64,000 nucleotides of DNA from Streptomyces sparsogenes (GTDB lineage: Bacteria > Actinomycetota > Actinomycetes > Streptomycetales > Streptomycetaceae). The stretch is from contig NZ_MAXF01000185.1 of NCBI RefSeq assembly GCF_001704635.1, positions 1 through 64,000 of the forward strand, read 5' to 3'. Position numbers and translations under genes: made by a program. The notes beneath the pieces were generated by a model. That model had not been told where the DNA came from, ran no database searches, and saw nothing but the letters and a program-made list of their open reading frames with translations. Positions 38,217-46,599 of the stretch are shown here, piece by piece. Numbering within the stretch: the first letter of the stretch is position 1; the number at the start of each line of letters is the position of its first letter.

Positions 38217-39716
38217 TCACGTCCGGCCGGGAGTTCCGCCCGGGGCAGTCGGTGTGGCCGGGACAGTCGGTGTGACCGGCATGACCGGGGTGATCGGGGT
38301 GAGGACGCCCAGCCGCTCCTCGACGGCAGCGGCGGCGTCCAGGCACAGGTCCTCGCGGTAGGCGCGGCCGATGAGCTGCACACCGGTGGGCAGGCCGTCG
38401 GCCAGACCGGTGGGGACGGCCACCGCCGGCACCCCGACCAGGCTGGTGGCCGAGCACAGGCGCATGGCCGCGCGCACGCGCGCGTTCCCCGCCTTGTCAC
38501 GGGATTCCACGCCCGGCTCGACCGGCGGCTCGGTGAACACCGGGCCGAGCACGAGCGGATACCGGTCGAGGAACTCCGCCCAGGCGCGCCGCAGATTCAG
38601 CAGGACGCCGGTCAGCCCTATGTAACCGGGCAGGTCCACCATCCGCGTCTTGGGCAGGTGCATCTCGATGTACCGCCGTCCCTCGGTGCCGAGCAGCGTC
38701 CTGACGGCCGGCCAGCTGAGGGAGAACTCGGTCATCAGCAGGCTGTCATAGACCTCCAGCGCCTCGCCGAGGCGGGGCACGTCGGCGACCTCCTCCACCG
38801 CGTATCCCGCGTCCGCGAGCGCGTCGGCCGCCCGTTCCACCGCGCGCCGTACGGTGGGGTGCACCCCCGATCCCCCCGGGTCGGCGACGACCGCGACCCG
38901 GACGGGCCGCGCCACGGGCGCGCCGCGCGGGGGCACCGGCACGGCGCGGGGGTCGGCGGGATCGGCCCCCGCCAGGGCCTCGAAGGCCGGCCACAGATCG
39001 GCGACCGTACGCGCCAACGGACCGTCCACCACGCAGAGCTGAGCGCCCAGCGGCGGGTCCTCCGGGCCGATGCGGTGGTCGGCGGGAAACCTGCCGTAGG
39101 TGGGTTTGAGCGCGGCGGTGCCGCAGAAGGCGGCCGGGATGCGCACCGAGCCTCCCGCGTCGTTGCCGAGGCCGAGCCCCGCCATGCCGCACGCCACGGC
39201 CGCCCCGTCGCCTCCGCTACTGCCCCCGGGCGTACGGCCGGGGTCCCACGGGTTGAGGGTGTCGCCGAACAGCTGGCTGCGGGAGTGCATGCCGGCCAGG
39301 GTGAGGGTGGGCATGTTGCTGTGCCCGACCGGGATCGCACCGGCCGCCCGCAGCCGGGCCACGGGGGGCGCGTCCGCGGCGGCCACGGCGTCCTTGAAAC
39401 GCGTCGCGCCGTGGGTGGTGGGCACGCCGCGCACGGCGATGCTCTCCTTGACGGTGAAGCAGACCCCGGCGAGCGGCGGCAGGTCCTCGCCCCGCTCGCG
39501 GCGCCGGTCCAGCCCGGCCGCGGCCTCGCGGGCCTGGTCGGCGAGCAGTTGGGTGACCGCGTTCACCACGGGGTTGACCTCGGCGATGCGCTCCAGGTGG
39601 CTCTCGGCCACCTCGGCCGCCGTCACCCGGCCCTCCCGTACGGCCGCGGCCTGCTCCCGGGCCGTCCGCGCCCACCAGGGGGCTTCTTTCCGCTCCGCCC
39701 CGGGGTCCGCTGTCAT
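38217..39716 (-). CDS. Amidase (amidase signature family)
   Basis: This 499-residue protein has the Ser-cisSer-Lys triad: VCFTVKES (Lys), GGSSGGDG (cis-Ser) and DAGGSVRIPA (nucleophile Ser). The N-terminus resembles amidases acting on small amides or aryl-amides. The last 25 residues are a Pro-Thr-Val repeat tail. ATG at 39716 is chosen; GTG just before it is equivalent. It is divergent from a TetR gene and very probably repressed by it through two operators. Confidence 0.9.
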   Translation of the reverse strand: MTADPGAERKEAPWWARTAREQAAAVREGRVTAAEVAESHLERIAEVNPVVNAVTQLLADQAREAAAGLDRRRERGEDLPPLAGVCFTVKESIAVRGVPTTHGATRFKDAVAAADAPPVARLRAAGAIPVGHSNMPTLTLAGMHSRSQLFGDTLNPWDPGRTPGGSSGGDGAAVACGMAGLGLGNDAGGSVRIPAAFCGTAALKPTYGRFPADHRIGPEDPPLGAQLCVVDGPLARTVADLWPAFEALAGADPADPRAVPVPPRGAPVARPVRVAVVADPGGSGVHPTVRRAVERAADALADAGYAVEEVADVPRLGEALEVYDSLLMTEFSLSWPAVRTLLGTEGRRYIEMHLPKTRMVDLPGYIGLTGVLLNLRRAWAEFLDRYPLVLGPVFTEPPVEPGVESRDKAGNARVRAAMRLCSATSLVGVPAVAVPTGLADGLPTGVQLIGRAYREDLCLDAAAAVEERLGVLTPITPVMPVTPTVPATPTAPGGTPGRT

Positions 39717-39760
39717 CACGGGTCGCTCCTGTCGCTCGTCCGTCACTCGTCGGCCGTACC

Positions 39761-39774
39761 AATGCGCTTGCATC
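39761..39774. promoter_or_regulatory. TetR operator copy 1 (AATGCGCTTGCATC)
   Basis: This 14-mer is the inverse of GATGCAAGCGCATT and matches the second site at 39803-39816 at all but two arm positions. It lies 45 bases before the amidase start. Confidence 0.7.
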
Positions 39775-39802
39775 GGATACCGCCCCTAGACTAGCGCGTA
39801 CC

Positions 39803-39816
39803 GATGCGAGCGCATC
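39803..39816. promoter_or_regulatory. TetR operator copy 2 (GATGCGAGCGCATC)
   Basis: Perfect 6-bp arms flank a 2-bp centre. It is 42 bases from copy 1, about four helical turns. TAGACT/TAGTCT -10-like hexamers lie between them on both strands, which suits repression of both divergent genes. Confidence 0.75.
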
Positions 39817-39824
39817 GCAATATT

Positions 39825-39873
39825 GAGCGGGACCGAGCGGGACCGAGCGGGACTGAGCGGGATCGAGCGGAGG
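39825..39873. repeat. Five tandem copies of a 10-bp unit in the TetR leader
   Basis: GAGCGGGACC-like units repeat from 39825 to about 39873 with one base changing in the third and fourth copies. The last runs into the AGGACGG ribosome-binding region. They may be a slippage product or a leader element. Confidence 0.75.
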
Positions 39874-39882
39874 ACGGAACGG

Positions 39883-40491
39883 ATGCCACGCCAGGTGGAT
39901 CATGAGAGCCGGCGCCGCCGGATCGCCGACGCGGTGTGCCGGCTGGCCGACGAGCACGGCCTGGAGGGGGTCACGCTGCGGGATGTCGCCGCGCGGGCGG
40001 AGGTCTCCATGGGGGCCGTGCAGCGCTGCTTCCGCACCAAGGAGGAGATGCTGGTCTTCGCGCTGGCCCATGTCGGGGAGGCGGTGTCCGGGCGGATCGA
40101 GGAGCGGCTCGCGGAGGACGGGACGAGCGGGGCGGACCCCCGGGCGGAGCTCGCACACGCCGCCGCCGAGATCTCGCTGGTCTCACCCGAGCGCCGGGCC
40201 GAGGCACGCGTCTGGCTCGCCTTCGTCGCCCAGGCCGCCGTCACCCCGTCGCTGGCCGGCCTCCTCAGGGACAACTACCGGGAGCTGCACGGCCTGTTCA
40301 GCCGTCTGCTCGACGCGGCCGGCGCCGGCGAGCCGCGGCGGGCGGCCCACGCGCTGCTCGCCCTCGCGGACGGCCTCACCACCCACGTTCTCATCGGCCA
40401 CCTCACCCCCGAGGCGGCTCGCGAGGTCCTCGACGACCATCTGCGCGGCATCCCGGGGCGCGAGGGAGTGACAATCGGCGCTTGCAACTAA
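39883..40491 (+). CDS. TetR-family transcriptional regulator
   Basis: This 202-residue protein has the HTH VCRLADEHGLEGVTLRDVAARAEVSMGAVQRCFRTKEEMLVFAL. The C-terminal domain resembles TetR_C_6-type proteins. It is divergent from the amidase and flanked by two operator palindromes, and followed on the same strand by an SDR with its own promoter. Its ligand is probably an amide or its product. Confidence 0.9.
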   Translation: MPRQVDHESRRRRIADAVCRLADEHGLEGVTLRDVAARAEVSMGAVQRCFRTKEEMLVFALAHVGEAVSGRIEERLAEDGTSGADPRAELAHAAAEISLVSPERRAEARVWLAFVAQAAVTPSLAGLLRDNYRELHGLFSRLLDAAGAGEPRRAAHALLALADGLTTHVLIGHLTPEAAREVLDDHLRGIPGREGVTIGACN

Positions 40492-40510
40492 TAGCGTACG
40501 CAATTATTGT
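40482..40510 (+). promoter_or_regulatory. Promoter of the SDR gene: TTGCAA-N17-TATTGT with palindrome in the spacer
   Basis: The -35 (40482-40487) and -10 (40505-40510) are both near consensus and 17 bases apart. GCGTACGC (40494-40501) is a perfect palindrome in the spacer, placed to block RNA polymerase. The -35 overlaps the end of the TetR gene. Confidence 0.72.
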
Positions 40511-40608
40511 GATCGCTTGTCAAGGGCGCCGGGCCGCCCCGCGCTGTTTCCGCGGCGCCGACGCGGACACCCGGCGGTTTCCCGCACCCACCCCTCTGGA
40601 GGAGCGCC

Positions 40609-41406
40609 GTGCTGATCGACCTCACCGGCAAGACCGCCCTCGTCACCGGATCCACCCAGGGCATCGGCTTCGCCATCGCCGCCGGCCTGGCCCGGGCGGG
40701 CGCCCGGGTGGCCGTCAACGGCCGCAGGCAGGAGTCCGTGGCGGCCGCCATCACCAAGCTGGAGGAGGAGACCGACCGCGAGGGCGCCTTCGTCCCCGCC
40801 CCCGGCGACATCGCCACCGACGAGGGCGCCCACCAGGTCGGCACCGCCGTCCCGGACGCCGACATCCTCGTGAACAACCTGGGCGTCTTCGGCGCCGTCC
40901 CGGCCCTGGAGATCAGCGACGCCGAATGGCGACGCTACTTCGAGGTGAACGTGCTGACCGCCGTACGGATGATCCGCGCCTACCTGCCCGGGATGAAGGA
41001 CCGCTCCTGGGGCCGGATCCTGAACGTCGCCAGCGACTCCGCCGTCGTCATCCCCGCCGAGATGATCCACTACGGCATGTCGAAGACCGCGCTGCTCGCG
41101 GTGACCCGCGGCTTCGCCAAGGAGGCCGCGGGCACGGGAGTGACCGTCAACTCGCTGATCGCCGGGCCGACGCACACCGGCGGCGTCGAGGACTTCGTGT
41201 ACGAACTGGTGGACGCGAACCTGCCCTGGGACGAGGCCCAGCGGGAGTTCATGGCCGCGCACCGGCCCCAGTCGCTGCTCCAGAGGCTGATCGAGCCGGA
41301 GGAGATCGCCAACATGGCGGTCTACCTCAGCTCCCCCTTCGCCTCGGCCACCACCGGCGGGGCCGTGCGCGTCGACGGCGGCTACGTCGACTCCATCCTT
41401 CCGTAG
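40609..41406 (+). CDS. Short-chain dehydrogenase/reductase
   Basis: This 265-residue SDR has the nucleotide motif TGSTQGIGFAIA, the active-site NNLG, S-Y-K catalytic residues (VASDSAVVIPAEMIHYGMSKTALL) and ends with VDGGYVDSILP. It begins with GTG at 40609 after GGAGGAG. It reduces or oxidises an unknown hydroxy/keto compound with NAD(P). It converges on an FAH-family hydrolase gene, a pairing seen in acid-sugar routes that end in hydrolysis of a 2,4-diketo acid. Confidence 0.9.
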   Translation: MLIDLTGKTALVTGSTQGIGFAIAAGLARAGARVAVNGRRQESVAAAITKLEEETDREGAFVPAPGDIATDEGAHQVGTAVPDADILVNNLGVFGAVPALEISDAEWRRYFEVNVLTAVRMIRAYLPGMKDRSWGRILNVASDSAVVIPAEMIHYGMSKTALLAVTRGFAKEAAGTGVTVNSLIAGPTHTGGVEDFVYELVDANLPWDEAQREFMAAHRPQSLLQRLIEPEEIANMAVYLSSPFASATTGGAVRVDGGYVDSILP

Positions 41407-41431
41407 GGGTCTGTCGTCAAAGAGGGCGCCC

Positions 41432-42358
41432 TCACTCCCCCCGGTGCGCGCGGCGCTTCAGCGGGTGGTCGATCGCCTCCACGAGCCAGTCCAGCTCGGA
41501 TTGACGGCCCCGTACCGGATTGCGCAGCGTGCCGACCCCGTCGATGGTTATCTCCACCACGTCCCCGGCGCTCAGCGTGAAGTCGAGTGCGGGCACGATG
41601 CCGGTGCCGGTGGACAGCACGGCGCCGTCCGGGAAGGGCTGGGAGCGCCACAGGTGGTCCACGAGCCCCCGCGGGGTGCGGTGGAACGCGGCGGTGGAGG
41701 TCGCGCCCCGGAACACCGGCGCGCCGTCGCGCCACACCACCATGCCGATCGCCAGCGCGTCGGGGGCCTCGATCTCCCAGGCGGGCACGATGCCCGGGGA
41801 GACCGCGACGCTTCCGGCGTAGATCTTGGCCTGGGGCAGGTAGAGCGGGTTCTCGCCCTCGATGGACCGCGAGCTGACGTCGTCGGCGACCAGGTACCCG
41901 ACGGTCTCGCCGTACCGGTTGACGACCAGCGCCAGCTCGGGTTCGGGGACGTTCAACTCGGAGTCGTCCCGTACCGCGATCGGCTCGCCGTCGGTCACCA
42001 CCCGCCACGGCGGCGCCTTGTAGAACAGCTCCGGGCGCTCGGCGTCGTAGATCCGCTCGTAGACCGACCGCTCGGCGCTCTCCTCCACCCTGGCCTCGCG
42101 TGAGCGTTCGTAGGTCACCCCCGCGGCCCACAGCTCCATCAGCCCGTCCAGCGGCGGCAGCGGCAGCACGTCCCGCTCGGCGAAGCCGGCCGGGCCCCGG
42201 GCGGTGTCCTCGACCAGGGTCCGCAGCTCCTCCGCGGGCAGCCGCAGCAGCTCGGCGACGAGCGGCGCCCCGGGGAAGGTCCGGATCGCGCCGGCGTCGT
42301 CGGCGACGCCGGTCCGGACGGTCTCGCGGTCGTCGGCGAAGCGCACGATGCGCGTCAT
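41432..42358 (-). CDS. Fumarylacetoacetate hydrolase-family protein
   Basis: This 308-residue protein belongs to the FAH superfamily; it shows WAAGVTYERSREAR, ELFYKAPPW, VPEPELALVVN (metal acids), and TSTAAFHRTPRGLVDHLW. Members cleave or decarboxylate 2,4-diketo acids. The substrate is unknown. ATG at 42358 has AGGGGCCAGAG upstream. It is divergent from the tautomerase across an 18-bp palindrome. Confidence 0.85.
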   Translation of the reverse strand: MTRIVRFADDRETVRTGVADDAGAIRTFPGAPLVAELLRLPAEELRTLVEDTARGPAGFAERDVLPLPPLDGLMELWAAGVTYERSREARVEESAERSVYERIYDAERPELFYKAPPWRVVTDGEPIAVRDDSELNVPEPELALVVNRYGETVGYLVADDVSSRSIEGENPLYLPQAKIYAGSVAVSPGIVPAWEIEAPDALAIGMVVWRDGAPVFRGATSTAAFHRTPRGLVDHLWRSQPFPDGAVLSTGTGIVPALDFTLSAGDVVEITIDGVGTLRNPVRGRQSELDWLVEAIDHPLKRRAHRGE

Positions 42359-42470
42359 CTCTGGCCCCTCCTGTGGTGACGTTCGGTAACGACTCCCGTC
42401 CCGGGAATTCCCGTCGTGACGGTGTGATCAGTCCTACCCACCATCCGCCGCACCGGGGCACCTCGCTTCT

Positions 42471-42488
42471 GTACCTACTAGTATGTAC
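42471..42488. promoter_or_regulatory. Near-perfect 18-bp palindromic operator
   Basis: GTACCTACTAGTATGTAC is symmetrical around ACTAGT with one mismatched pair. It lies in the divergent FAH/tautomerase promoter region, 49 bases before the tautomerase start. The regulator that binds it is not adjacent, or is the nearby TetR protein acting at a distance. Confidence 0.72.
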
Positions 42489-42536
42489 GATCGGTCGGCG
42501 ACACACCCGAACACACCCGAGAGGAGAACCGCCGAC

Positions 42537-42992
42537 ATGCCATTCGTTCGCATCGACGCGCTGGGGGCCGACCGAGACCGGCTCGACGCGCTCGGCCGCG
42601 CCGTGCACGACGCCATGGTCGAGACGATCGGCTTCCCGCCCGACGACCGCTTCCAGGTCCTGGTGGGCCACCAGGGCGCCGTCAGCACCCTGCGCTACGA
42701 CGACTACCTCGGCGTGCACCGCGACGACGGCGTCGTCTACATCGCGATCACCCTGCGCTCCGGGCGCCCACCGGAGCGGAAGAAGGCGCTGTACCGGCGG
42801 GTTGCCGAGCTGGCCCAGGAATACGCGGGGACGGAGCCGCGCAACGTGTTCGTCGTCCTGACCGAGAACGAGTCGGTCGACTGGTCGTTCGGCCACGGGC
42901 TGGCGCAGTACGCCGAGCCAACCGTCCCGGCCGACCTGGCCGACCCTGCCGCCCCGATCGAACCGGTCAGCTCGCCCGCGGAGGAGAGCTGA
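42537..42992 (+). CDS. Tautomerase-superfamily protein (4-oxalocrotonate tautomerase/MIF-like)
   Basis: This 151-residue protein starts MPFVRIDA, so Pro-1 after removal of Met would be the catalytic base. The following ALGRAVHDAMVETIGFPPDDRFQVL and FVVLTENESVDWSFGHGLAQ fit the two-unit tautomerase fold of the Tautomerase_2 type. ATG at 42537 has GAGGAG upstream. Together with the FAH and SDR genes it suggests catabolism of keto acids. Confidence 0.87.
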   Translation: MPFVRIDALGADRDRLDALGRAVHDAMVETIGFPPDDRFQVLVGHQGAVSTLRYDDYLGVHRDDGVVYIAITLRSGRPPERKKALYRRVAELAQEYAGTEPRNVFVVLTENESVDWSFGHGLAQYAEPTVPADLADPAAPIEPVSSPAEES

Positions 42993-43042
42993 CACCGCGC
43001 CACCGGCACCGGCCGTGCGGCAGGCGCGTCCGAGCGCCCCGG

Positions 43043-43648
43043 CTAATCGCCCCGCCAGATGTTGTCGAAGGCCGCGTCCTCGATGGTCTTCCGCTGCCGC
43101 ACGGCCCCCAGCTCCATCACCGCGTCGTTCACCGCGGCGAGCACCGTCACCACCGCCTCGCCGGCCGCGTCCACCGCGTCCTCGGCCGGCTCGTCGCCGA
43201 TCCCCACGGCCGCCGCGAGGGCGGCGAGGACCGGCTCGCCCGAGGCCCAGCGGTCGGCCGCCCGGCTGCGCGCGGGCGAGTCCACCAGTGCCGTACGGCC
43301 GCTCCGGAAGGGCGTCCAGCGGTGGCGTCGCCGGGCCACCTCGCCCTCGCTCTCCAGCGCCGCCAGATAGGCCGAGGACAGCCCGCGGCCCCGGCGCCAC
43401 AGCCAGTCGCCGACCGCCTCGTACGGCGCCTGCCGCTCGAGCGACGACGCGGCCTGCGCCAGCAGAGGGTCGTCGAGCGCGGGCTGGAGGCCCGGCACGA
43501 TGCGGTCGCCCTCCAGGACGAGGGCCTCCGCCTCGACGAGGTCGATCACCTCGGCTCCGGCGAGCGCGAGCGACAGGTCCCCCCGCTCCACGGGGCGGTT
43601 GGGCACCGTGTCCATGGCGATGATCAACAGGTCCCGCGGTGTGGTCAT
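43043..43648 (-). CDS. GPP34/GOLPH3-like phosphoprotein
   Basis: This 201-residue protein matches the bacterial GPP34 (Vps74/GOLPH3-like) family, with DLLIIAMD near the N-terminus, LSLALAGAEVIDLVE and AFDNIWRGD at the end. Streptomyces genomes have many copies; the eukaryotic relatives bind phosphatidylinositol-4-phosphate, the bacterial role is unknown. ATG at 43648 has GGGGAG upstream. A 10-bp repeat array lies in its leader/promoter region. Confidence 0.8.
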   Translation of the reverse strand: MTTPRDLLIIAMDTVPNRPVERGDLSLALAGAEVIDLVEAEALVLEGDRIVPGLQPALDDPLLAQAASSLERQAPYEAVGDWLWRRGRGLSSAYLAALESEGEVARRRHRWTPFRSGRTALVDSPARSRAADRWASGEPVLAALAAAVGIGDEPAEDAVDAAGEAVVTVLAAVNDAVMELGAVRQRKTIEDAAFDNIWRGD

Positions 43649-43671
43649 GAGTGGCTCCCCGGAGCAAGGGG

Positions 43672-43731
43672 TTCTCGTACCGTCTCGCACCTTCTCGTAC
43701 CGTCTCGCACATGTTCGTACGAGCCCGTACC
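43672..43731. repeat. Six tandem 10-bp elements upstream of the GPP34 gene
   Basis: Read on the minus strand, units of the form GTRCGAGAMS repeat with 10-bp period, so all sit on one DNA face. Units alternate GTACGAGAAS and GTGCGAGACG and degrade upstream. The array starts 24 bases before the gene, fitting an operator or leader array. Confidence 0.72.
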
Positions 43732-43879
43732 CGGCCGACTGTAGCGCGGCCGGGCCGGGGGTGGTCCGACCCGAGGGCGGCGGTTTCCGCCGGTGCGGGC
43801 CCGCATCCGGGGCGTCACCTCTTCGGCTTCGCCCCAGACGGTTGACAGCACTTGAGGGCGCACTGACCATGTGAGAGCT

Positions 43880-43893
43880 TGGGAGCGCTCCCA
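43880..43893. promoter_or_regulatory. CebR-type operator TGGGAGCGCTCCCA
   Basis: This perfect 14-bp palindrome is the known binding site of the LacI-family cellobiose repressor CebR of Streptomyces. It lies 71 bases before the GH44 start and implies induction by cello-oligosaccharides. Confidence 0.92.
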
Positions 43894-43963
43894 TACGCTC
43901 TCCTGTGCCCACGCTCCCGTCCCCCTCACCCCCTCTGGTCGTTCAGGCCGCCTGGGAGGAGAC

Positions 43964-46375
43964 ATGCGCATGACTCCGAGAGCCGCGCTGGTGACCGCGG
44001 TGTTACTGGTGGCCGGTACCGCCCTGGCCGATCCCGTCCGGGCGAGTGCCTTACCGGACCGGGGCGCGCGGCAGGTCGCCGCCTCCGCCGCGGAGGGCCC
44101 CGCGCTCAAGGTCGACGCCACCACCGGGCGCCACGCGATCGACCCGCACGTCTACGGGATCAACTTCGCCGAGGAGTCGCTGGCCAAGGAGCTGCGACTG
44201 CCGGTCAGGCGGTGGGGCGGAAACGCCACCACCCGCTACAACTACAAGCTCGACGCCTACAACGCGGGCGCGGACTGGTATTTCGAGAACCTGTACTACG
44301 ACAACGGCACCGCCTCGCTGCCGGACGGTTCGGAAGCCGACAAGTTCGTCGAGCAGGACCGCCGCACCGGAACCGACACCATCCTGACCGTGCCGATGAT
44401 CGGCTCGACGACGGCGGCACGCAACGCCGCCTGCGGCTTCAGCATCTCCAAGTACGGGCCCCAGAAGGGCAGCGACGCACAGTGGCGCCCGGACTGCGGC
44501 AACGGCGTGAAGAACGACGGCACCAACGTCACCGGCAACGACCCGGCCGACACCAGCGTCGCGGCCGGCCCGGAGTTCACCAAGGGCTGGGTGCAGTACC
44601 TGAACCGCGCGTACGGCGCCGCCGACAGCGGCGGGGTGCGCTTCTACAACCTCGACAACGAGCCCGACCTGTGGTTCTCCACCCACCGGGATGTCCACCC
44701 CGCCGGGGCGGGATACGACGAGATGCGGGACAGCACGTACGCCACCGCCGCCGCGATCAAGGATGCCGACCCCGGCGCGAAGACCCTCGGCCCGGTCGGC
44801 TGGGGCCTGAACTCCCTCATCTACTCCGGCCTCGACCAGAAGACCTGCGGCGAGAAGGGCGGCGACTGCTGGTCCGACCCGCCGGACCGGGCGGCCCACG
44901 GGGGACAGCAGTTCGCCCCCTGGTACCTCCAGCAGATGAAGGCCTACGAGCAGAGCCACGGCCGCCGCGTCCTGGACTACTTCGACAACCACATCTATCC
45001 GCAGCAGTCCGGGGTGTCCAGCGGCAATGACGACCCCGCGACCCAGGAGCTGCGGCTGCGTTCCACGCGACAGCTGTGGGACCCCACGTATGTGGACGAG
45101 AGCTGGATCAACCAGCCCGTCCAGTTCATTCCGCGCATGCGCTCCCTCGTCGACGAGAACTACCCGGGCACCAAGCTCGCCATCACCGAGTACAACTGGG
45201 GTGCCCTGGACCACATCGACGGCGCCCTCGCGCAGGCCGACGTGCTCGGCATCTTCGGCAGAGAAGGGCTCGACCTGGCCACCTTGTGGTCGCCGCCCAA
45301 GTCGACCGATCCCGGCGCCTACGCCTTCCGCATGTTCCGCAACTACGACGGCAACGGGGGCGCCTTCGGCGACACCGCGGTCCAGGCGGCCAGTGCCGAC
45401 CAGGACAAGCTCTCGGTCTACGCGGCCGAGCGCAGCGGCGACCACGCGCTGACCGTGATGGTCATCAACAAGACCACCGGCGATCTGACCGCCCCGGTGT
45501 CCGTGACCGGCCGCACCGGGACGGCCGGCTCGGCGCAGGTCTACCGCTACGGCCAGGACGACGTCACCTCGATCAAGCACCTGGCCGACCAGCCGCTGGC
45601 CGACGGCGGCTTCACCGCCACCTTCCCCGCGTACTCCATCACTGAGTACGTGCTGCCCGCGGGCTCCTCCGAGACGAAGCTGCCCACCGCCCCCGGCACC
45701 CCGGCCGCCTCCGCGGTCGGCTCGGATCGGGCCACCCTGACCTGGGCGGCGTCCACCGCCGGTTCGTCCCCGGTGGCGAGCTACCAGGTGTACTCCGGCG
45801 ACCCCGCCGGCAGCGCCCCCGTCGCCACGGTCGACGCCCCCGCCACCAGCGCCACCGTGACCGGGCTGTCCCCGGCCACCGCCTACACCTTCCGCGTCGT
45901 GGCGAAGGACACCGCCGGCCGCAGCTCCCCGGCCTCGGCGCCGGTGCGGCTGACCACCGCCGCGGCCCCGGCCGCCACCTGCACGGTCGACTACCGGGTG
46001 AGCAACGACTGGGGCGGCGGGTTCACGGCCACCGCCACCATCACCAACAAGGGCCCGGCCCTCGACGGCTGGCAGCTGGGCTTCTCCTTCGCCGGCAACC
46101 AGAAGGTTACCCAGGGCTGGAACGGCACCTGGAGCCAGAGCGGCGCCCAGGTCACCGTCAAGGACGCCGGCTGGAACGCCGCCCTGGCCACCGGCGGCTC
46201 CACGACCGTCGGCTTCAACGGCGGCTACACCGGCACCAACTCGGCGCCGCGCGGCTTCACCCTGAACGGCAAGTCCTGCTCCGTCCCCGGCACCGCGGCC
46301 GCCGCGCACATCGCGGCGCCGGTCGGCCACGCGTCGCCCGGCGCCAAGGCCGTCCGAGGTCATGTGACCCGGTGA
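43964..46375 (+). CDS. Secreted GH44 glucanase with Fn3 and CBM2
   Basis: This 803-residue enzyme has a signal peptide (MRMTPRAALVTAVLLVAG, then ALA), a GH44 catalytic domain (YGINFAEESLAKELRLPVRRWGGN, acid YNLDNEPD, nucleophile region ITEYNWG), an Fn3 domain from about residue 570 (PTAPGTPAASAVGSDRATLTW) and a C-terminal CBM2 cellulose-binding module (CTVDYRVSNDWGGGFTA) with a short tail. GH44 proteins are endoglucanases/xyloglucanases. A CebR operator lies upstream. Two TTA leucine codons (44003-44005 and 44051-44053) lie in or just after the signal peptide, so bldA tRNA should be needed. ATG at 43964 has GGGAGGAG. Confidence 0.95.
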   Translation: MRMTPRAALVTAVLLVAGTALADPVRASALPDRGARQVAASAAEGPALKVDATTGRHAIDPHVYGINFAEESLAKELRLPVRRWGGNATTRYNYKLDAYNAGADWYFENLYYDNGTASLPDGSEADKFVEQDRRTGTDTILTVPMIGSTTAARNAACGFSISKYGPQKGSDAQWRPDCGNGVKNDGTNVTGNDPADTSVAAGPEFTKGWVQYLNRAYGAADSGGVRFYNLDNEPDLWFSTHRDVHPAGAGYDEMRDSTYATAAAIKDADPGAKTLGPVGWGLNSLIYSGLDQKTCGEKGGDCWSDPPDRAAHGGQQFAPWYLQQMKAYEQSHGRRVLDYFDNHIYPQQSGVSSGNDDPATQELRLRSTRQLWDPTYVDESWINQPVQFIPRMRSLVDENYPGTKLAITEYNWGALDHIDGALAQADVLGIFGREGLDLATLWSPPKSTDPGAYAFRMFRNYDGNGGAFGDTAVQAASADQDKLSVYAAERSGDHALTVMVINKTTGDLTAPVSVTGRTGTAGSAQVYRYGQDDVTSIKHLADQPLADGGFTATFPAYSITEYVLPAGSSETKLPTAPGTPAASAVGSDRATLTWAASTAGSSPVASYQVYSGDPAGSAPVATVDAPATSATVTGLSPATAYTFRVVAKDTAGRSSPASAPVRLTTAAAPAATCTVDYRVSNDWGGGFTATATITNKGPALDGWQLGFSFAGNQKVTQGWNGTWSQSGAQVTVKDAGWNAALATGGSTTVGFNGGYTGTNSAPRGFTLNGKSCSVPGTAAAAHIAAPVGHASPGAKAVRGHVTR

Positions 46376-46397
46376 CCCGCGCCGCATGAGCCGTGCC

Positions 46398-46433
46398 CCG
46401 TGGGCCCGTGGACACCCGTCCGCGGGCCCACGG
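46398..46433 (+). terminator. Hairpin after the GH44 gene (11-bp stem)
   Basis: Arms 46398-46408 and 46423-46433 pair perfectly around a 14-base loop, 22 bases after the GH44 stop. The rest of the 224-base gap to the next gene holds nothing recognisable. Confidence 0.75.
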
Positions 46434-46599
46434 CGGTCTTTCCCCGGCGGGCCGACTCTCCGTCATCGCCCGCGCCCCGCCGCGTCTCCTGCCCGTATCG
46501 AACCAGTCGGGGTGCGACGGCCGCGGTGGGAGGTGGCGTACGCCGAGGCCCCCGGCTACGGTCACCACGACACGTTCATCGGTCCAAAGGACATGACCC

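Noticed and set aside
43645..44124. Minus-strand protein over the CebR site
   Set aside because: Covers a repeat array and promoter region on one strand and the cellulase leader on the other; no recognisable domain.
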